Assembly (NCBI RefSeq): GCF_002127545.1
Contig: NZ_MUBK01000019.1
Coordinates: forward strand, 27,502-91,501
Source: Xenorhabdus beddingii
GTDB taxonomy: Bacteria > Pseudomonadota > Gammaproteobacteria > Enterobacterales > Enterobacteriaceae
Reading direction: 5' to 3'
DNA: 64,000 bases
Position 1 is the first letter of the stretch; every line of letters starts with the position of its first letter. Positions 59,791-64,000 of the stretch are shown in pieces. The notes beneath the pieces were generated by a model. The model ran no database searches. It was not told the origin of the DNA and saw nothing but the letters and a program-made list of their open reading frames with translations. The position numbers and the translations under genes were made by a program.

Positions 59791-61464
59791 ATGCTAACTC
59801 AGTTGACCATCAGTAATTTTGCTATCGTTCGCGAGCTTGAAATCGATTTTCGCTCAGGAATGACGGCGATCACAGGAGAAACCGGAGCCGGTAAATCCAT
59901 CGCAATTGATGCGTTGGGTTTATGTCTTGGCAATCGGGGCGAAGCCAATATGGTTCGTTCTGGTGCTCCCCGTACTGATCTTTGTGCCCGTTTTTCACTG
60001 GCCGATGCCCCTTCCGCCCGTAACTGGCTCGAAGACCATCAGCTTGATGAAGGTTTTGATGATGACAATGAGTGCCTGTTGCGGCGCACGATTACCGCAG
60101 ATGGGCGCTCTCGCGGTTTCATCAACGGTACTGCCGTACCACTTTCTCAGTTGCGTGAATTAGGTTCACACCTGATTCAAATTCACGGCCAACATGCTCA
60201 TCAATTGCTGTTAGAAAACCGTCATCAAAGACGTTTATTGGATATCTACACGGGAGATTTCGAACTCCAGCATGAAATGAAACAGGTTTACCAACAATGG
60301 CGACAAAGCTGTCAGGCTCTCTCTCAATTCCAGCAACAAGCCCTTGAACGGCGCTCACGTCAGCAATTGCTGGAATATCATCTGAAAGAATTGAACGAAC
60401 TTTCACCACAAGTGGGAGAGTATCAAGAACAGGATAGCGAATATAAGCGGCTGGCAAACTGCGGGCAATTTTTGTCGGTCAGCCAGAACGTTCTCCAAAT
60501 CTTAAGCGATAATGATGAACAGAACATTGTCAGTCTCCTGAGCTATGCACGAAATGAACTGACTGAGCTTGCCGGCATGGATCACAAACTCAGTAACTTG
60601 CTTAGCATGTTAGAGGAAGCAGCCATTCAAATTAATGAAGTCACTGATGAATTGCGTCATTACAGCGACCTGCTGGAACTGGATCCTAACCGGCTGTTTG
60701 AACTGGAACAGAAAATTTCCCAGCAAATCAGCATGGCCCGTAAACACCACGTTGCACCGGAAGAACTGCCAGCCTTACATCAGCAACTCCTGGAAGAACA
60801 GCATCAGTTATCCCAACAAGAAGATGATTGTGCTCATCTGAGTGAACTCGTTAGCCAGCACTACCAGCAAGCGCTGACTGTGGCAGAAAAACTGCATCAT
60901 GTTCGCCAGAAATACGCCGTGGAATTAAGCCAGTTGATCACGAACAGCATGCACCAACTTTCCATGCCCCATGGCCGTTTTACTATTGATATCACCTTTG
61001 AACCCCAGCATTTAAACATTGACGGTGCCAGCAAAGTTGAATTCAATGTCACCACCAACCCCGGCCAGCCTCACCAATCACTGGCAAAAGTGGCATCAGG
61101 TGGTGAGCTTTCCCGCATTGCACTGGCGATTCAAGTGATCACAGCAAAGAAAATGGAAACACCTGCACTCATCTTCGACGAAGTTGATGTGGGTATCAGT
61201 GGGCCGACAGCCGCCATTGTTGGCCGCCTACTACGTGAATTGGGGGAATCAACCCAGGTGATGTGCGTCACCCATTTACCACAAGTGGCAGGATGTGGAC
61301 ATCAACACTTTTACGTCAGCAAACAGACTGATGGGGAAGAGACGGAAACCCGAATGCAATTATTGGATAAAAAAGCACGGCTTCAGGAACTTGCGCGGCT
61401 TTTGGCAGGAAGTGAAGTGACAAAAAATACATTAGCCAATGCAAAAGAGCTGTTAGCGGCATAA
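59791..61464 (+). CDS. recN: DNA repair protein RecN
   Basis: The 557-residue SMC-like ATPase assists double-strand-break repair. Walker A GETGAGKS is at 29-36, a coiled coil of about 150-370 follows, then the ABC signature [14 protein letters not shown] and Walker [14 protein letters not shown]. It starts with a strong GGAGGAG site. SOS induced by the two LexA boxes upstream. Confidence 0.98.
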   Translation: MLTQLTISNFAIVRELEIDFRSGMTAITGETGAGKSIAIDALGLCLGNRGEANMVRSGAPRTDLCARFSLADAPSARNWLEDHQLDEGFDDDNECLLRRTITADGRSRGFINGTAVPLSQLRELGSHLIQIHGQHAHQLLLENRHQRRLLDIYTGDFELQHEMKQVYQQWRQSCQALSQFQQQALERRSRQQLLEYHLKELNELSPQVGEYQEQDSEYKRLANCGQFLSVSQNVLQILSDNDEQNIVSLLSYARNELTELAGMDHKLSNLLSMLEEAAIQINEVTDELRHYSDLLELDPNRLFELEQKISQQISMARKHHVAPEELPALHQQLLEEQHQLSQQEDDCAHLSELVSQHYQQALTVAEKLHHVRQKYAVELSQLITNSMHQLSMPHGRFTIDITFEPQHLNIDGASKVEFNVTTNPGQPHQSLAKVASGGELSRIALAIQVITAKKMETPALIFDEVDVGISGPTAAIVGRLLRELGESTQVMCVTHLPQVAGCGHQHFYVSKQTDGEETETRMQLLDKKARLQELARLLAGSEVTKNTLANAKELLAA

Positions 61465-61469
61465 ATGAA

Positions 61470-61530
61470 TATACCCAATGGATTTCAAGATGCAGCCAAC
61501 AAAGCTGCAACTTGAAAGACGACGGGTATA
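61470..61530. repeat. 61-base ERIC-like repeat, copy 2
   Basis: TATACCCAATGGATTTCAAG at the left and ACTTGAAAGACGACGGGTATA (20 of these at 61511-61530) at the right frame this element. It is nearly the reverse complement of copy 1 at 46477-46537, and its right half resembles that of the full ERIC at 61568-61694. It starts five bases after the recN stop. Confidence 0.88.
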
Positions 61531-61567
61531 CAACTTTTTTGTATAATTGAAGTCATAGTTAAACGCG

Positions 61568-61694
61568 TATACCCAAAATAATTCGAGTTGCATCGCGGCG
61601 GCAAGGGAACCAATCCCCAGGAACATAGATAACTATGTGGCTGGGATGGGTGAGCGTAGCCAACAAAGAGGCAATTTGAAGTATGAAGGGTATA
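61568..61694. repeat. full-length ERIC element
   Basis: This 127-base element starts TATACCCAAAATAATTCGAG and ends GAAGTATGAAGGGTATA. Its centre has the ERIC landmarks AATCCCCAGGAACATAGATA and CTATGTGGCTGGGATGGG followed by TGAGCG, corresponding to the ERIC1R and ERIC2 regions. It is a palindromic intergenic repeat typical of enterics, Yersinia and Xenorhabdus/Photorhabdus. It lies upstream of bamE. Confidence 0.92.
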
Positions 61695-61760
61695 GAGGTT
61701 TTCAAACTCTTCAATGTTTATTATTATCGACGGCTTAACTCCTAAAGGAATGTAATCACT

Positions 61761-62105
61761 ATGCGCTGTAAATTATTGACTGCCGCTACTGTATCACTTG
61801 TTATGCTGACTGCGGGTTGCTCCATGTTTGAGCGAGTTGTTTATCGTCCTGATATTAATCAAGGGAATTACCTAACGTCGGCTGCGATATCAAAAATCCA
61901 GAAGGGAATGACCCAGCAGCAAGTCGCTTACACTTTGGGAACCCCAATGCTGACCGATCCATTTGGCAGTCAAACTTGGTATTACGTATTCCGTCAACAG
62001 CCCGGCCATGAAAAAGTCACTCAGGAAACGCTAACCCTTACCTTTGATAGCCAAGGTGTGCTGACTGATATCAAGAATGAGAAGTCACTGCCAAAGAATC
62101 AGTAA
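61761..62105 (+). CDS. bamE: outer-membrane assembly lipoprotein BamE
   Basis: The 114-residue lipoprotein (SmpA) has a signal with lipobox LTAGC (Cys20) and the BamE fold [18 protein letters not shown] (50-67). It supports the Bam beta-barrel assembly complex at the outer membrane. An AAAGGAATG ribosome-binding region precedes the ATG. The upstream ERIC lies in its promoter region. Confidence 0.96.
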   Translation: MRCKLLTAATVSLVMLTAGCSMFERVVYRPDINQGNYLTSAAISKIQKGMTQQQVAYTLGTPMLTDPFGSQTWYYVFRQQPGHEKVTQETLTLTFDSQGVLTDIKNEKSLPKNQ

Positions 62106-62118
62106 GATGTGGACTTTA

Positions 62119-62150
62119 TTTATTCGCCAGTCGATATTCTGGCGAATAAA
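62119..62150. terminator. bidirectional hairpin between bamE and rnfH
   Basis: TTTATTCGCCAG and CTGGCGAATAAA form a perfect 12-base stem with an eight-base loop between convergent genes. AT-rich ends of the stem can act as a T run on each strand. Confidence 0.75.
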
Positions 62151-62167
62151 TAGACTTTGAATAGAGA

Positions 62168-62461
62168 TTATTGAGCATTATTTTTAGCGCGTTCTGCTCG
62201 CTTACGCCGCATTTCTTTGGGATCAGCAATGAGAGGGCGATAAATTTCTACACGGTCACCCTCTTCCAACGTATCTGTCAGCTTAGCGGGCCGGCTATAA
62301 ATGCCGACTTTATTTTTCGTCAAATCGATATCATGACGTAATGTCAAAAGACCCGACGCAACAATCGCCTGCTCAACCGTTGCCCCTTGCGATACTTTCA
62401 CATTACACAGATATTGTCGCTCAGGCAGAGCATAAACGACTTCGATATTGATCTCAGACAC
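62168..62461 (-). CDS. rnfH: RnfH family ubiquitin-like protein (RatB)
   Basis: The 97-residue product has the family core [44 protein letters not shown] and [15 protein letters not shown]. Its function is not settled. GTG 62461 (VSEINIEV) is chosen; the frame is open to 62545, but that stretch lies in ratA. GTG 62461 overlaps the ratA stop by eight bases, which suggests coupled translation. Confidence 0.92.
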   Translation of the reverse strand: MSEINIEVVYALPERQYLCNVKVSQGATVEQAIVASGLLTLRHDIDLTKNKVGIYSRPAKLTDTLEEGDRVEIYRPLIADPKEMRRKRAERAKNNAQ

Positions 62462-62888
62462 TATAAACCTCACGCGCTCGTTGGGTAAAAGCCTGTACCA
62501 TATTACCGGCCAGTTCCTTAAATACCTTGCCAAAGGCCAATTCAATCAACTTATTGGTAAACTCAAAATCGAGGTGTAACTCAACCTTACAAGCATCCTC
62601 ACTTAGCGGAGTAAAATGCCATCCCCCCATTAACTTGCGAAAAGGCCCATCAACAAGCTGCATTCTGATACTTTCATTATCAAATAACGTATTGCGCGTT
62701 ACGAACGTCTTACTGATCCCAGCCTTAGAGACCTCAACCGAAGCCGTTATCTCATTATTACTGCTGCTTATCACACGGCTACCCACGCATCCCGGTAAAA
62801 AATCCGGATAAGACGTCACATCGTTGACCAATTTATACATTTGTTCCACGCTGTAAGGCACTAGCGCAGAGCGACTAATCTGAGGCAT
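62454..62888 (-). CDS. ratA: START/polyketide-cyclase-domain protein RatA
   Basis: The 144-residue protein begins [20 protein letters not shown] and has the helix-grip fold of START-like proteins ([35 protein letters not shown]). In E. coli RatA was reported to inhibit 70S formation as part of RatAB. ATG 62888 matches the family; the frame extends to 62960. It is divergent from smpB, as in E. coli. Confidence 0.93.
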   Translation of the reverse strand: MPQISRSALVPYSVEQMYKLVNDVTSYPDFLPGCVGSRVISSSNNEITASVEVSKAGISKTFVTRNTLFDNESIRMQLVDGPFRKLMGGWHFTPLSEDACKVELHLDFEFTNKLIELAFGKVFKELAGNMVQAFTQRAREVYSV

Positions 62889-63045
62889 ATCATTTCCTGT
62901 AAAACGTAACAGCGCTGAATAGTACCACTTAAATGTGGTTAAATAAAAACCTGATGGCATTTAGAACAATAAATGTGCACTTATTGCTAAATATCATGCA
63001 GAAGAGATTTCTTTCATTAACGCATACAGTATAATACAACGCATT

Positions 63046-63528
63046 ATGACAAAGAAAAAAGCACACAAACCCGGTTCGGCAACAATTGCCATGAATAAGC
63101 GAGCCCGCCACGAATACTTCATTGAAGAAGAATTCGAAGCAGGCTTATCCCTACAAGGTTGGGAAGTCAAGTCACTGCGCGCAGGCAAAGCTAACATTAG
63201 TGAGAGTTATGTTTTGCTCAAAAATGGTGATGCTTATCTTTTTGGTGCCACAATCACACCATTAAATGTTGCTTCTTCCCATGTAGTTTGTGATCCGACA
63301 CGGTCACGCAAACTACTACTTAACAAACGCGAGCTTGATTCACTGTATGGTCGAATCAATCGTGAAGGTTATACAATCGTTGCGCTTTCCATGTATTGGA
63401 AAAATGCCTGGTGCAAAATCAAAATTGGCGTTGCAAAAGGTAAAAAAGAGCACGATAAACGTTCAGACATCAAAGAACGTGAGTGGAAATTAGACAAAGC
63501 GCGAATTATGAAGAATTCAGGGCGTTAA
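63046..63528 (+). CDS. smpB: tmRNA-binding protein SmpB
   Basis: The 160-residue protein binds the tRNA-like end of tmRNA and brings it to stalled ribosomes. Conserved stretches are [26 protein letters not shown] (about 19-44) and YPL/Y-like [11 protein letters not shown]; the basic C-terminal tail ([22 protein letters not shown]) enters the mRNA channel. It directly precedes ssrA (50 bases). Confidence 0.98.
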   Translation: MTKKKAHKPGSATIAMNKRARHEYFIEEEFEAGLSLQGWEVKSLRAGKANISESYVLLKNGDAYLFGATITPLNVASSHVVCDPTRSRKLLLNKRELDSLYGRINREGYTIVALSMYWKNAWCKIKIGVAKGKKEHDKRSDIKEREWKLDKARIMKNSGR

Positions 63529-63578
63529 TTACTGGCATTATCGCTCAATATTCTGATATACTTCCCTTTAACATACTT

Positions 63579-63942
63579 GGGGCTGATTCTGGATTCGACG
63601 GGATTCGCGAAACCCAAGGTGCATGCCGAGGGGCGGTTGGCCTCGTAAAAAGCCGCAAAACAATAGTCGCAAACGACGAAAACTACGCACTAGCAGCTTA
63701 ATAACCTGCTTAGAGCCCTCTCTCCCTAGCCTCCGCTCTTAGGACGGGGATCAAGAGAGGTCAAACCCAAAAGAGATCGCGTGGATGCCCTGCCTGGGGT
63801 TGAAGCGTTAAATCCAATCAGGCTAGTTTGTCAGTGACGTGTCTGTCCGCAGCTGGCTAGCGAATGTAAAGACTAGACTAAGCATGTAGTACCGAGGATG
63901 TAGGAATTTCGGACGCGGGTTCAACTCCCGCCAGCTCCACCA
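63579..63942 (+). ncRNA. ssrA: transfer-messenger RNA
   Basis: The RNA is about 364 bases. It starts GGGGCTGATTCTGGATTCGA and ends with the T-arm GGGTTCAACTCCCGCCAGCTCCACCA (CCA at 63940-63942), of which the last bases form the acceptor. The tag frame at 63669-63698 encodes ANDENYALAA followed by TAATAA. It rescues stalled ribosomes with SmpB. Small frames over it are not genes. Confidence 0.98.
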
Positions 63943-63950
63943 AATAAAAC

Positions 63951-63983
63951 AAGGGGTTACACGAAAGTGTAGCCCTTTTTTAT
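63951..63983 (+). terminator. terminator after ssrA
   Basis: AGGGGTTACAC and GTGTAGCCCT form an imperfect ten-base stem with a GAAA tetraloop, followed by TTTTT and TATTTG. It lies nine bases past the ssrA end. Confidence 0.85.
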
Positions 63984-64000
63984 TTGAAAATGGCGGCAAA

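Noticed and set aside
63483..63701. Open frame covering the 5' part of ssrA
   Set aside because: It only includes the tmRNA tag codons; the region is an RNA gene.

Overview
The window looks like a chromosomal segment from an Enterobacterales bacterium of the Morganellaceae, most likely Xenorhabdus (Photorhabdus is the alternative). I infer this from overall enteric gene order, E. coli-like protein sequences, low-to-moderate GC, the tmRNA tag ANDENYALAA and ERIC-type intergenic repeats. I could not run a database search, so the genus is an inference. No tRNA, rRNA, CRISPR array, IS transposase or prophage gene was recognised.

Layout. 1-4.5 kb: the start of a large alpha-2-macroglobulin-like lipoprotein gene (cut by the window edge), a one-domain SseB and aminopeptidase pepB. 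4.6-10.4 kb: the complete isc iron-sulfur cluster operon iscRSUA-hscBA-fdx-iscX, with two IscR sites at its promoter, a hairpin between iscU and iscA, and a terminator after iscX. 10.4-12.2 kb: trmJ and suhB, divergent. 12.2-20.7 kb: an accessory island between suhB and hcaT with one defence operon: an AbiEi-like regulator, an AbiEii nucleotidyltransferase, then hsdM, hsdS and hsdR of a type I restriction-modification system. 20.8-31.3 kb: hcaT, glyA (PurR box), hmp (NsrR box), glnB, a glutamine-dependent nadE, the glrR-qseG-glrK two-component locus and the small RNA GlmY with a sigma-54 promoter and three GlrR boxes. 31.3-36.5 kb: a cold-shock gene with a CspA-type leader, then purL (PurR box). 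36.5-40.4 kb: mltF, tadA, an HD hydrolase and alkA. 40.4-42.3 kb: a small accessory pocket with an unknown membrane protein and an Rpn-family nuclease.

42.6-52.5 kb: yfhL, then acpS-pdxJ-recO-era-rnc-lepB-lepA and rseC-rseB-rseA-rpoE with a sigma-E promoter. nadB, which sits beside rpoE in E. coli, is absent. 52.7-58.1 kb: trmN6 carrying a tandem-repeat insertion, srmB, a class 3 lipase-like gene, grcA (FNR box and an unusual poly-ATG leader) and ung. 58.1-64 kb: grpE (sigma-32 promoter), nadK, recN (two LexA boxes), three ERIC-family repeats in the window of which two lie here, bamE, rnfH-ratA, smpB and ssrA.

How the parts work together. The isc genes build and transfer Fe-S clusters. GlrK/QseG/GlrR senses the envelope and drives GlmY, transcribed just upstream of glrK. 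RseABC-RpoE, LepB and BamE serve envelope biogenesis and stress. SmpB and ssrA form the trans-translation pair. The most unusual parts are the AbiE-plus-type-I operon, the repeat-expanded TrmN6, the iscU/iscA hairpin, the leader ORF at grcA and the missing nadB.
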